64,000 nt of DNA from Pseudobdellovibrionaceae bacterium (GTDB lineage: Bacteria > Bdellovibrionota > Bdellovibrionia > Bdellovibrionales > Bdellovibrionaceae): assembly GCA_019637875.1 (NCBI GenBank), contig JAHBUW010000004.1, positions 62,001-126,000 on the forward strand. Direction: 5' to 3'. Positions within the stretch are counted from its first letter, which is position 1, and the number at the start of each line of letters is the position of its first letter. The position numbers and the translations under genes were made by a program. Shown piece by piece: positions 42,017 to 50,706 of the stretch. Under the pieces are notes generated by a model. The model saw nothing but the letters and a program-made list of their open reading frames with translations. It did no database searches and was not told where the DNA came from.

Positions 42017-42034
42017 GGGAAAGGTTCCTTTCCC
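42017..42034. promoter_or_regulatory. Inverted repeat over the OYE ribosome binding site
   Basis: GGGAAAGG-TT-CCTTTCCC sits three bases before the OYE start codon and contains the AAGGAA ribosome binding site in one arm. It is either a hairpin that hides the site or a repressor palindrome. Confidence 0.5.
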
Positions 42035-42113
42035 GAAGAAGCTGGTCGCGTCTTGGCCAAGCGCAAGGTCGGGGCGGCTCGATATTTTTGAAGCTGCCAC
42101 TTTCGTACGCAAA

Positions 42114-43712
42114 TCAGCGATGCACGAGGCGGCAGGACTTCACCGGGGGCGCCAAACGTTCAAAAACCCGGGGCGCGAAGTTCTCCAGAAGCCGCATATG
42201 GGCGAAACCCGCGATTGGGGGATGGGTCTTCAGGAAGGCGTCGAAGGATTCGATCGCGTAGCCGTTGCGGCTCAGCCAGCTGTCGAGCACCAAAAGCACA
42301 CGCGGGTTTTTCGCGCGATTGCTCTTCCGAAGCTCCAAGGTCAGGGCATCCCCTTCGCCAAGGTTTTCGGAAAGCTGCGGGGTGTACTTTCCGTCCTGGG
42401 CCAAACGCCAGCGCCGCAGATCCGCGAAAAGCTTCTCGGCTTCACGGAGCGTCGTCTCGAACATCATGACTTCGCCGGGGAAAGGGTAAAAGCCACGTAC
42501 GTCCCCGCGGGTCAGCGCGCCTTCGCGGACGGGATCGTCGCGGCGGTAGCTACTGGAGTTGTACATCGCGACGACCGGCAGACGCGCTTTTCCCAAACGC
42601 CGCGCTTCCTCTTCGCCCCAGGCCCGCAACGACTCGGCGAGCGCGGTCCCCAGCGGACGACGACCGTCTTTCAGCGTCAGTTTATAATCTTCGAAGCCGG
42701 CCATCTCGGCCAGGACTTCGCCGCTTTGGCGCGCGGTTTTCGCGATCAGGCTTTCGGTCGTGCGGATGAAACGCTCAAGTCCGTCATCCAGACGCGCGGC
42801 GCGGGCGGCGACCGTTTGCTGACGGCTTTGATCGTAGAATTCGGCGTTGCGGAATTTGAAATCGCGGTCGAGCGTCACGGTGCTGAGGTCGAAATTCGAA
42901 CGACTATCGACGACCTCGGTGCCTTGCACTTGAAAGCGCGCAAGCTCATGGTCATGGGCCGCGAACACGACCGGAAGGTTTGGCCCCGCGCGACCTTCCC
43001 GATACGTCCCGAGGCGCCGCACGCGCTCGGCGACCTCGCGGTGACCGTCGTGTTGAAAGAAAACGAGCGAGTGCACGCCGTCGCGGGCGGCACGGTCCCA
43101 GACCTCCGCGAGCGCGCGGTCGGTGTCGAGCATGCGGTTCACGATGGGATGAACCGGATCGTTCACCCAGTTCGATTTCACGAAGAAGTTCTCAAGGCCC
43201 AGGGCGGCGATCCGGAGCGTTTTTCCGTGGGCGCGCAGATCGAAGTGGGGCTCGGTCAGCTGACGGACCGAATCGCCGAACTCCATGTTGGCGCCCAGGA
43301 CTTTGACGCCGACCTGGTGCAGACGGGCGAGCTGTCGCTGAACGAGCTCGTTCCCGCGTTTGTTGTCGGACCAATCGAAGGCATCGTGGTTTCCCAGCAC
43401 GAACAGCACGGGCGCTTGACGTCGCAGATGCTCGAGCGCCTTGATGCCCAGCCAACCGTCCTCGTTGGTCCAGGCGCTCAGTCCCGAGTAGTCGCCGTTC
43501 ACCAGAATGACGGCTTGGCCTTGGGGATTTTGCGCGCGGAATTCGCGGATCGACTCACCGACCGTGCGCAGGAAGTTCGGCAAGCGGTCGTAGGCCGAGT
43601 GCGCGTCCGAGAACTCGACAACCAACGTCTGCCCGTGCGCGCGCGCGACCATCAGGCCCATGAGCAGCATCAGCAGCGCCGGTAAAAGAGGGGCCAGGAC
43701 GCGTAACTTCAC
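42114..43712 (-). CDS. Secreted 5'-nucleotidase / metallophosphoesterase (UshA-like)
   Basis: This 532-residue protein has a signal peptide (KLRVLAPLLPALLMLLMGLM then ARAHG) and a calcineurin-like metallophosphoesterase domain with dimetal motifs in EFSDAHSAYD, VNGDYSG, LGNHDAFDW, FQHDGH and FAAHDHE. A C-terminal 5'-nucleotidase domain follows (VAMYNSSSYRRDD, RGDVRGFYPFPGEVMMFE). It would hydrolyse nucleotides in the periplasm to scavenge nucleosides and phosphate. The first metal motif has SDAH in place of the common NDxH. The GTG start overlaps the stop of the ChaN/TraB-like gene (GTGA). Confidence 0.85.
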   Translation of the reverse strand: MKLRVLAPLLPALLMLLMGLMVARAHGQTLVVEFSDAHSAYDRLPNFLRTVGESIREFRAQNPQGQAVILVNGDYSGLSAWTNEDGWLGIKALEHLRRQAPVLFVLGNHDAFDWSDNKRGNELVQRQLARLHQVGVKVLGANMEFGDSVRQLTEPHFDLRAHGKTLRIAALGLENFFVKSNWVNDPVHPIVNRMLDTDRALAEVWDRAARDGVHSLVFFQHDGHREVAERVRRLGTYREGRAGPNLPVVFAAHDHELARFQVQGTEVVDSRSNFDLSTVTLDRDFKFRNAEFYDQSRQQTVAARAARLDDGLERFIRTTESLIAKTARQSGEVLAEMAGFEDYKLTLKDGRRPLGTALAESLRAWGEEEARRLGKARLPVVAMYNSSSYRRDDPVREGALTRGDVRGFYPFPGEVMMFETTLREAEKLFADLRRWRLAQDGKYTPQLSENLGEGDALTLELRKSNRAKNPRVLLVLDSWLSRNGYAIESFDAFLKTHPPIAGFAHMRLLENFAPRVFERLAPPVKSCRLVHR

Positions 43713-44620
43713 TCGAGATCCGGATCCTTCGCCAAGAGGGTAAAGTCGAAAGCTCCCCAATTGGCGCGCTCGTTGATTTTCGGCCACAGGACAAGTTGGG
43801 GATCAAGTTTGCGGCTCAGAAAGATTTGCGGCGCGGAAGGGCTCGGCAATTTTTTGCCGCGCGCGCAGATGCCGTTCCAGCTTTGCACTTCACGTGCGTG
43901 CTCTTCGCCCCAAAAGCGTGTCATCCGGTGATCGTCGGGATCTTGCAGATTGATCGAGCGGGTCGTGACGCCGAGTTTGCGCAGACGTTCGTTCAAATTC
44001 ACGCGTCCGCGTTTTTCGTTCACGAGATGCGCTTTGCCGACGAACATGATCGCCGTGTCGCAGTCCTTTTTCAGAAGTCGCGCGATCTCTTTGGCCATCT
44101 CCAGATCGCGGCGATTGATTTCGCCGACGCTGGTATCTTCGGGCGAGGACTCGGTGTCGACCGTGAAGGACTTCAAACCTTGTTCACGCGCGAGCGTGCG
44201 CATGCGCTTCATGTGTTTCGCGACGTCTTCGAAGCCCGGTTGGCTGAAATTTTGGATGTGCTCTTCGAGCGTCATTTCACGATTGAGTTCGACGAACAAG
44301 CAGGCGTTCCCTTTGCGGGTGGCGCCCAGCGCTTTCATCAGCGCCGCGCGAAAGCCGTAGTGCGTGCGGTGGACTTCACCCAGCAGAAGAACCTGCGCGC
44401 CTTCCACCATCCGGGGGAGGTCCGTCAAGGGCCGGTAATTCGCCGGGTCCTCGAGGGCTTGGCGATCCTTCGCGGAGGAGCACAGGGTGGCTGCGGGCTT
44501 GGCCCAGACGACCGTGGCCGTCAGACTGACGCCGATCAGGACTGTGAAGCTCGTAAGCACCAGCGCCCAAAATGAGCCTCCACGGGACTTCAGCTCCGAT
44601 TCGTTCGAATGGGACGACAT
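43709..44620 (-). CDS. ChaN/TraB-like protein, exported
   Basis: This 303-residue protein has one hydrophobic segment after a short polar start (FWALVLTSFTVLIGVSLTATVVWA), suggesting an anchor or signal. The body matches the TraB/ChaN/erythromycin-esterase superfamily: LLLGEVHRTHYGFR (the GExH motif), a second acidic-helix segment FVELNREMTLEEH, and the late FVGKAHLVNEKRGRVN. ChaN binds haem and other members are metalloproteases. GAGG precedes the ATG at 44620. It is coupled to the 5'-nucleotidase gene. The function here is unproven. Confidence 0.75.
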   Translation of the reverse strand: MSSHSNESELKSRGGSFWALVLTSFTVLIGVSLTATVVWAKPAATLCSSAKDRQALEDPANYRPLTDLPRMVEGAQVLLLGEVHRTHYGFRAALMKALGATRKGNACLFVELNREMTLEEHIQNFSQPGFEDVAKHMKRMRTLAREQGLKSFTVDTESSPEDTSVGEINRRDLEMAKEIARLLKKDCDTAIMFVGKAHLVNEKRGRVNLNERLRKLGVTTRSINLQDPDDHRMTRFWGEEHAREVQSWNGICARGKKLPSPSAPQIFLSRKLDPQLVLWPKINERANWGAFDFTLLAKDPDLE

Positions 44621-44673
44621 ACGCACCTCTTCGGCCCCAGATAAGGCAAAGAGTCTGCCGTGTCAGCGTTCGG

Positions 44674-46473
44674 TTAGGCCTTGGCTTCGAGCTCTTGCCA
44701 GCGCGTGAATTTGCGTTCGAGTTCCTGCTCGGCGGCGCTCAGTTCCGCGCCGATCTTGGCGAGCTCTTGGTGGTTCGCGATGACGGCGGGATCTTGCATC
44801 TTCGCGGAGAGGTCACTGACGCGGGCTTCGAGTTTTTTGATCGTGCCTTCCATCTCGTCGAGCTCTTTTTTCTCTTTGAAGCTGAGCTTGCCTTTGACGG
44901 GGGCGGGGGCCGGTGCGTCGGCGGCTTTTTTTACGTTCTTCTTGTCGCTTTCGCCTTGGCCTTCGATCCAGTCTTCCCATTGGAAGTAGCTCGCGAACTT
45001 CACGAGTTCACCGCTGCCGTCGCGCGGGAAAGCCAGGATCTGATCGCAGGTCGCATCCATGAAGTAACGATCGTGCGTCGTCAGGACGATGGCGCCGCGG
45101 AAGTTCGCCAGCGCCTCTTCCAAAACTTCGAGGGTTTCGAGATCGAGATCGTTCGTCGGCTCATCGAGGACCAGGACCTGCGCGGGCTCGAGCATCAGCT
45201 GCGCGATCCGTAGACGGGCCTTTTCTCCGCCCGAGAGCTTCATGACGGGCAGTTCCGCCTTGTTGCCGAAGAACAAAAAGCGGTCCAGGTACGAACGCAC
45301 GTGCACGAAGCTGCCTTGGAAGTTCACGTAGTCGCCGCCCGGCGCGATGTTTTCGAGGACGGACTTCGACGGATCCAGGCGGTCGCGGGTCTGTTCGAAG
45401 TAGGCGACCTTCAAACCTTCAAGTCGCTTCACGCGACCCTCGGTCCCTTCGCCTTCGCCGATGAGCGTCCGCATCAACGTCGTTTTTCCCGAGCCGTTGT
45501 CTCCCAGAAGGGCCAAACGGGTGCGCGGCGTGATCAGCAAATTGAGGTGCTGGTAAAGCCAGGTTTCGCCGCCGTCGAACGACTGTCCCAAGTCTTCGGC
45601 GTCGATCAAACGTTCCGGTGTCTTGTCGTTTTCGCCGAAGTTGATGCCGCTGACCTGCACGCGATTTCGCTCGCGCAAAAGTCCCACTTCTTCCTTCAAG
45701 TCGCCCGCGGCCTGAATGCGCGCCTGCTGTTTGGTTTGACGGGCCTTGGCCCCCCGGCGCAGCCATTCGGTCTCGCGGCGCAAAGTATTGCGCAGCGATT
45801 TTTCGCGGCTTTTTTGCCCTTCCGTGATCTGTTCGCGCGCTTCGAGATAGCCCGAATAGTCGCCTTTGAAATCGAGCAGTCCGCCCTGGTAGCGCGGATC
45901 CAGATCGAGGATGCGGGTGGTGACCCGCTGAAGGAACAAACGATCGTGCGTGACGACGATCTGGGTGATGCGCGACTCGGCCAGGAACTCCTCCAGCCAA
46001 CGCACGCTCGTCACGTCCAGGTGGTTCGTCGGTTCATCGAGGATGAGGAGCTGCGGGTCTTTCATGAGCTCGCGCGCCAGCGCCAAACGTTTCTTCCAGC
46101 CTCCGGAAAGGTCCGCGACGGGCGAGTTTTCATCAAAACGGGAAAGACCCATCGTCGAGATCAGCTCGAAAGCTTTGCTGTAACCGCCGTCGTCATGGTG
46201 CGAGTCTTCGATCATGGCGTCCAGAATGGTCTGACCGTCTTTGAACAGCGGGTCTTGATCCAAAAATCCCAGCACGAGGCCGCGGCGGTGGACGATGTCC
46301 CCGCCATCGGGAACTAAACGTTGCGAAAGGATTTTGACGAGCGTGGATTTACCGGCGCCGTTCGGTCCTAAAAGGCCGACGCGATCGCCTTCGTTGATGC
46401 CGAATTGAAGATTGCGAAAAAGGGTTCTACCGGCGAATCCGTGATTCAAACCGCGCACACTGATCAAACTCAT
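44674..46473 (-). CDS. uup: ABC-F family ATPase (Uup type)
   Basis: This 599-residue soluble protein has two ABC ATPase domains and no membrane segment. Walker A motifs are GPNGAGKST (about residue 36) and GDNGSGKTT, signatures are LSGGWKKR and LSGGEKAR, and Walker B motifs are LLILDEPTNHLD and VLVLDEPTNDLDL. The C-terminal about 70 residues form a coiled coil (KEKKELDEMEGTIKKLEARV), as in Uup. ABC-F proteins act at the ribosome or on branched DNA, and Uup loss raises transposon excision. It lies 13 bases before the hybrid kinase gene on the same strand. Confidence 0.9.
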   Translation of the reverse strand: MSLISVRGLNHGFAGRTLFRNLQFGINEGDRVGLLGPNGAGKSTLVKILSQRLVPDGGDIVHRRGLVLGFLDQDPLFKDGQTILDAMIEDSHHDDGGYSKAFELISTMGLSRFDENSPVADLSGGWKKRLALARELMKDPQLLILDEPTNHLDVTSVRWLEEFLAESRITQIVVTHDRLFLQRVTTRILDLDPRYQGGLLDFKGDYSGYLEAREQITEGQKSREKSLRNTLRRETEWLRRGAKARQTKQQARIQAAGDLKEEVGLLRERNRVQVSGINFGENDKTPERLIDAEDLGQSFDGGETWLYQHLNLLITPRTRLALLGDNGSGKTTLMRTLIGEGEGTEGRVKRLEGLKVAYFEQTRDRLDPSKSVLENIAPGGDYVNFQGSFVHVRSYLDRFLFFGNKAELPVMKLSGGEKARLRIAQLMLEPAQVLVLDEPTNDLDLETLEVLEEALANFRGAIVLTTHDRYFMDATCDQILAFPRDGSGELVKFASYFQWEDWIEGQGESDKKNVKKAADAPAPAPVKGKLSFKEKKELDEMEGTIKKLEARVSDLSAKMQDPAVIANHQELAKIGAELSAAEQELERKFTRWQELEAKA

Positions 46474-46486
46474 GTGGTCGTTTGTC

Positions 46487-48424
46487 TCACAGGCCCAGCG
46501 CGCTGAAAAGGCTTGATTTCAGAATGTGCTGATCGAAGGGCTTGAAGAAGTGTCCGTCGATCATGCCCTGAAGTTTGGCGTCCTCCGAACCGAGGTTGCC
46601 GGTGATTCCGCCCGTGATGATGAAGATTTTCAGGCGTTGGTTACCGTGTTCCTCGCGAATCAGGCGGATCAACTCGCCGCCTTTGGGGGCGGGCATATTC
46701 ATATCGGTGATGAGCGCATCGTATTCGCCGGTCGTGATGCGCGCGAGCGCGTCTTTGCCGGTGCCGACGCTGTCGACATCGAAGCCGATCTGCTCAAGCA
46801 CCATGCAGAGGATCTCTTGAATGTCGATCTCGTCGTCGGCCACCAAGATGCGCGCCAGCCCCTTCGGCCGGACCGCGGGAGCCGGGGCGGGGGCGACCGC
46901 GACCGCGGTGTCGGTGACTTCGATATTCTTGAGGTGCAGGGGAAGCGTCACGGTGAACTCGCTGCCGCCTTCCGGGCGACGCGTGTAGTGGATGTCGCCA
47001 CCGTGGTCCTTTACGATCGAATGCGCGATGGGGAGTCCCAGGCCCGTGCCTTTGGTCATCTCTTTCGTCGTGAAAAAGGGATCGAAGATCCGCGCCAGGT
47101 GCACGGGTTCGATCCCGGGCCCCGAATCGCGCACCACGATCAGGACGTGTTGATCTTTCCTTTCGACGGCTACGTGGATCTGTCGCAGTTTCATCGGCAG
47201 GACCGCGTCGCGCGCGTTCGAAAGCAGATTCATCACGACCTGCTGGATCTGTCCCTCGTCGCCGTGGCAGGCGGGCTGTCCGTCGCAAGGTTTGAACTCG
47301 AGATCGACGCCGTCTTTGGCGTAGATCTCTTTCACCATGTTCACCGAGTTCGCGACGGCGCGCAGGACCGGAAAGGCCTGCTTCGCGTCCGCGCTCGCCC
47401 GCGCGAAGGTCCGCAGTCCCCCGACGATGCTGCGAATGCGCTCGCTGGCTTTACGCGCTTTCGAGATCATCTCCAGATTGCGTTGCCGGGTCACGGTGCC
47501 GATCGCGGGTTCGGATAAGTTCTCTTCGATCTGCGAAAGGTAAGACATCACGATCGTGAGCGGGTTGTTGATCTCGTGACCGACTCCGGCCGCAAGTTCG
47601 CCGATCGAGGCCAGGCGCGATTGATGAAGGGCCAGGGCGCGCTGGCGATCCAGATCGTCCTGCATGCGCTTTTTCTCGGTGATGTCGACCGAGACGCCGG
47701 TGATACCCGTGATCTCGCCGCGCGCGTTACGGGTCGGGAACTTATAGGAGTCGAAGTAACGGACCGTGCCGTCGGCCTGCGGGACGTGCTCGATCGAGTG
47801 AAGCGTCTTTCCCGTACGCACGACCTCTAAGTCATTTGCGATGTGCTCACGCGAGGTCTCTTCCGGCAGAATATCGTTGGAGTGCATCCCGGTCACCGAG
47901 GCGCGTCCGCCCGTGGGCACGACCTCGTAAAAAAGCGGATTCGCGAATTGGAAGTATCCTTCTTTGGTTTTCGAGTAGATGACCGCCGGCACTTCGTCCA
48001 AAATATTTTGCAGGCGCGTGCGGGTTTCCAGAAGCTCTTGCTCTTGGCGCATCTGCGCGGTGATGTCCTGGCAAAGACCGTAAACGCAAGGCTCTCCGTC
48101 CTCGTCTTTTTCGCGCAGACCCCAGATCGCCAGGCAATGGGGAACGCGCGCGGTGCGGACGGTCAGGTGAAAGCTCGCGCCATCCTTCAGGCAGCTTTCA
48201 ACGGCCTCGGCGAAGGCGCGAGCGGCGGCAGGCTCCAGATAGCTCATGAACTCGGCGACGGTGGGATGCGCTTCGGACGGGACTCCCACCAGCTCGCTCA
48301 TCCCCGCCGACCACCGGAACGCATCCTTCGCGAGCGACAGCGACCAACCCGACATGCGGGCTTCGCGATGGACGCGGTCCAGAAGGCGCATGAGCTCCGA
48401 ATCGCTCGGGGGGGAGTTGATCAT
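46487..48424 (-). CDS. Hybrid sensor histidine kinase (PAS-PAS-HisKA-HATPase-REC)
   Basis: This is a 645-residue protein. Two PAS domains (about residues 15-130 and 140-265; ends CQDITAQM and GVSVDITEKK) are followed by HisKA with phospho-His in GVGHEINNPL. HATPase_c then follows with RDSGPGI and GTGLGLPIAHS, a Pro/Ala linker (VAVAPAPAPAVRP), and a receiver domain with the Asp in ALITDMNMP and Lys in FFKPF. No transmembrane segment is seen, so the input is cytoplasmic. The start at 48424 overlaps the stop of the secreted-protein gene (ATGA). Phosphate may pass to a partner outside the window. Confidence 0.92.
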   Translation of the reverse strand: MINSPPSDSELMRLLDRVHREARMSGWSLSLAKDAFRWSAGMSELVGVPSEAHPTVAEFMSYLEPAAARAFAEAVESCLKDGASFHLTVRTARVPHCLAIWGLREKDEDGEPCVYGLCQDITAQMRQEQELLETRTRLQNILDEVPAVIYSKTKEGYFQFANPLFYEVVPTGGRASVTGMHSNDILPEETSREHIANDLEVVRTGKTLHSIEHVPQADGTVRYFDSYKFPTRNARGEITGITGVSVDITEKKRMQDDLDRQRALALHQSRLASIGELAAGVGHEINNPLTIVMSYLSQIEENLSEPAIGTVTRQRNLEMISKARKASERIRSIVGGLRTFARASADAKQAFPVLRAVANSVNMVKEIYAKDGVDLEFKPCDGQPACHGDEGQIQQVVMNLLSNARDAVLPMKLRQIHVAVERKDQHVLIVVRDSGPGIEPVHLARIFDPFFTTKEMTKGTGLGLPIAHSIVKDHGGDIHYTRRPEGGSEFTVTLPLHLKNIEVTDTAVAVAPAPAPAVRPKGLARILVADDEIDIQEILCMVLEQIGFDVDSVGTGKDALARITTGEYDALITDMNMPAPKGGELIRLIREEHGNQRLKIFIITGGITGNLGSEDAKLQGMIDGHFFKPFDQHILKSSLFSALGL

Positions 48425-48894
48425 CTGGGCGCCAGTTGGAAGGACAGCAGACGGGTGGTGGTTCCGGCTTTCGGGTGCAGCGGGCTCTTTTTCTCCGAGA
48501 AGTAGGTCGCGAACGGCACGCCCGCCATCCAGAAGTCCTCTTGTTTCAAAACGCCGTTGTCCTTCAACGTGTAGCATGCGGGTTGTTGCCGGCGCTCGAA
48601 TTCGACCTGGGTCAGCTGGCCTCCGCGCTCGGCGCAAAACGCGCCGAGGTCCCCGACGTAGACGGCCTTCACTTTCGCGGCGTCGATCCATTCCACTTGT
48701 TTTTTCTCTTGGCCGTTCGCCTCTTGGTAGATCGCGACTTCGTATTTGTCTTTCGTTTCATCGAAGTTTTCGATCACGCGGCGGTGCAGGGTCGAACCGA
48801 TGGGGGTCGTGACCTCGTAGCTGGCTTCGTCGCCCACGTGGGGGGTGAAGGCGGACGCGAGTTGCACGGTCAGTAGGGATGCGAGAATCAGCAT
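48421..48894 (-). CDS. Secreted protein of unknown function
   Basis: This 157-residue protein has a short signal peptide (LILASLLTVQLASA). The mature part begins FTPHVGDEASYEVTTPIGST and has two cysteines (AFCAERGG, ACYTLKD). The strands suggest a beta-rich domain. GGAGG precedes the ATG at 48894. It is coupled to the hybrid kinase gene by a four-base overlap, so it might be the periplasmic partner of that system, although the kinase has no membrane segment. It is divergent from the peptide cluster. Confidence 0.65.
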   Translation of the reverse strand: MLILASLLTVQLASAFTPHVGDEASYEVTTPIGSTLHRRVIENFDETKDKYEVAIYQEANGQEKKQVEWIDAAKVKAVYVGDLGAFCAERGGQLTQVEFERRQQPACYTLKDNGVLKQEDFWMAGVPFATYFSEKKSPLHPKAGTTTRLLSFQLAPR

Positions 48895-49109
48895 GGGGAC
48901 CTCCGGTTTAAGGCTATCCCTCCCTTATGGAGAGGCAAGCCGTCCCGCGCCGAACAGGCAATCCCGGAACCGAGACCGGTCCGTCCGCGGGTCCGGACTT
49001 CGGGACCCTCAAATCAAATTTACGCGGTCACCGCGGCGCCGGGCGCTGGGCCCCGCTTTGCTTTGGACTCCTCGCGGGCGCTGATGCCCACCAACAACGG
49101 AGGTCCAAA

Positions 49110-49271
49110 ATGGACAAACAACAAACTCAAGCTGCCGTCGAAACTTCGAACGCGATGTCGGCCGGTCCCTCGATCATTCGCCGCCTGTTGAACACGGTTC
49201 CCGACGAGCTTCTGAAGCTGCTGGCGGAAATCGAAGCGCAAGAGTCGTCGCAGGATCAAGACGCGCAGTAG
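49110..49271 (+). CDS. Candidate RiPP precursor peptide (53 residues)
   Basis: ATG 49110 follows GGAGG by seven bases, while the frame is open 183 bases upstream without such a signal and with a low-quality Arg/Pro-rich translation. The peptide has a Gln/Thr/Ala-rich start, an amphipathic helix around SIIRRLLNTVPDELLKLLAE (residues 21-40) and a polar tail EAQESSQDQDAQ. It directly precedes the methyltransferase gene (66 bases), as precursor genes often do. The helix suits leader recognition, and the Asp/Gln-rich tail suits beta-hydroxylation. No core cleavage site is evident. It could also be a small accessory or recognition protein. Confidence 0.6.
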   Translation: MDKQQTQAAVETSNAMSAGPSIIRRLLNTVPDELLKLLAEIEAQESSQDQDAQ

Positions 49272-49336
49272 TTTTTCTTGCCTCGGTTCGCGAAGGGATG
49301 CGCGGACCGAAGCCCCCACTTTTTCCGGAGTCCCCC

Positions 49337-50155
49337 ATGACCCTCTATCTCGTCGGCATCGGTACCAAAGGCCTCGAACAGATCACTTTGGAAGGCCTGA
49401 ACGTTCTTAAACGCAGCGAAAAAATTCTGAGTTTTCAGGTCCGTCCCTTCGAGATGCTCGAGTTCGCGACCGCGCAGGATCTGGTCGACCCCGAGTTCAT
49501 CGACGATCTTTACCAAGACGGCGCCGTCGACAACGACAATTACGCCCGTATCCTCAACCATATTCACGCCGTCGGTCGCGAGTTCGGCACCGTTTCGCTT
49601 CTCGTGCAAGGACATCCGCTTCTGGGCGTCACCATCGCCCAACGTTTGAAGGCGGCTTACGGCACGCAGGTCCGCGCGATCGCGGCGCCTTCGAGTCTCG
49701 ACAATCTTTTCATCGAACGCTGGCGCGACCCTTTGGACCGCGGATCTTTGATGATCGACGCGAACCGCCTGCTGCTTTTCAATCAAAACCTCAATCCCGA
49801 AATGGACACCTACATCTACCATGTCTGCTCGGTCGGAAACTCCGCCACGGATTTTCTGGAGCCCTGGCGGGGGAACCGTTTGGAACTTCTGCGCGATCAG
49901 CTTCGCAAGTTCTGGCCCGGCGATCACGTGATCGAATTTCTGCACTCGCCCGAAGACGAGACCGGCGCGGCGGGCCCCGTGCGGGTCATCACCACCACGA
50001 TCAATGAGATGACGACCGCGGTGAAGAACGTGCACTTCGGGATGACGTTACTCGTTCCCGGCGTGAAGCCGAAACACGTCGACCGCGAGTTCCTGCGCCT
50101 GCTGGTGCCGGTGAAGCCGGCGGTGGATCACGTCACCGACGGAGCCGTCCGGTGA
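49337..50155 (+). CDS. Tetrapyrrole-methylase-fold methyltransferase, borosin-like
   Basis: This 272-residue protein has the TP-methylase fold with TLYLVGIGTKGLEQ (SAM loop) and LLVQGHPLLGVTIAQ. Order and spacing follow the split borosin N-methyltransferases from memory: ANRLLLFNQNLNPEMDTYIY corresponds to their FMFFNHxxDP segment, and LRDQLRKFWPGDHVIEF to their LxxxYPLDHEVVIYE. Borosin enzymes methylate backbone amides of a peptide. GGAG stands nine bases before the ATG at 49337. The stop overlaps the oxygenase start (GTGA). No cobalamin or haem pathway genes are present. Peptide methylation is inferred. Confidence 0.72.
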   Translation: MTLYLVGIGTKGLEQITLEGLNVLKRSEKILSFQVRPFEMLEFATAQDLVDPEFIDDLYQDGAVDNDNYARILNHIHAVGREFGTVSLLVQGHPLLGVTIAQRLKAAYGTQVRAIAAPSSLDNLFIERWRDPLDRGSLMIDANRLLLFNQNLNPEMDTYIYHVCSVGNSATDFLEPWRGNRLELLRDQLRKFWPGDHVIEFLHSPEDETGAAGPVRVITTTINEMTTAVKNVHFGMTLLVPGVKPKHVDREFLRLLVPVKPAVDHVTDGAVR

Positions 50156-50706
50156 TTAACCCCGCTGCCGAAATCCAAATGCGCCGCGCGCCTTGGACCT
50201 GTCTCATCGTCGACGATTTTCTGGACGCCGCCTTTCTGGGCGAGGCCCTTCAGGCATTACGCATCGGCGAGTTCGAGCAGGCTCCGGACGACCGTCTCGG
50301 GGTTCGCTTTCAGGCTTTGGGTTCGCTTCCGCTCGCGCGCTTTTTTATGGGCCGTGAGTTTCGTGAGTTCGTCTCGGCGCGTACCCAAACTCCGTGGAAA
50401 TTCGATGCGACCAGTTGGATCCAGCTGCGCCAGATGACATCCGCCTCGACGCCGCTCCCGCGTCACACGGACCGTCTGCCCGGGCGTCAGGCCGTGGCGC
50501 TGTTTTACCTGAACGAGGCGTGGCCGACCGCCAATGGCGGCGAACTCTGCCTGCACGCGGGCGAGACGGGCGCGGACGAGGTGCGGATCGCGCCGAAGCT
50601 GAATCGGCTCGTGTTTTTCGAATCGAACGAGCGCACCTGGCACAGCGTGCGGCCCGTCCGGGCGGGAACGCGTTTGAACGTCAGCTGGGAAATGAGCGCG
50701 CGATGA
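50152..50706 (+). CDS. 2-oxoglutarate/Fe(II) oxygenase (prolyl-4-hydroxylase-like)
   Basis: In this 184-residue double-stranded beta-helix enzyme, Fe(II) ligands are His105 and Asp107 in PRHTDRLPGRQ and His164 in ERTWHSVRP. Arg174 in TRLNVSWE is positioned to bind 2-oxoglutarate. The phrase ALFYLNEAWPTANGGELCLH is typical of the P4H-like group. It would hydroxylate a carbon of a peptide or other substrate using O2. It is coupled on both sides (GTGA and ATGA overlaps). It shares the WHSVRP/WHAVRP core with the second oxygenase at the operon's end, but the two are otherwise diverged. Confidence 0.82.
   Translation: MINPAAEIQMRRAPWTCLIVDDFLDAAFLGEALQALRIGEFEQAPDDRLGVRFQALGSLPLARFFMGREFREFVSARTQTPWKFDATSWIQLRQMTSASTPLPRHTDRLPGRQAVALFYLNEAWPTANGGELCLHAGETGADEVRIAPKLNRLVFFESNERTWHSVRPVRAGTRLNVSWEMSAR

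Noticed and set aside
41910-43685. 591-codon plus-strand frame
   Set aside because: It covers the OYE start and the whole 5'-nucleotidase antisense. Metal motifs are all on the minus strand.
48927-49109. Upstream in-frame extension of the candidate precursor peptide
   Set aside because: The ATG at 48927 lacks a ribosome binding site, and the extra 61 residues are Arg/Pro/Gly-rich. GGAGG is placed for ATG 49110.
49337-50155. Tetrapyrrole-methylase gene as cobalamin or sirohaem biosynthesis
   Set aside because: No other cobalamin or sirohaem gene is nearby, the context is oxygenases and an exporter, and segment order follows borosin enzymes better. Not fully excluded.
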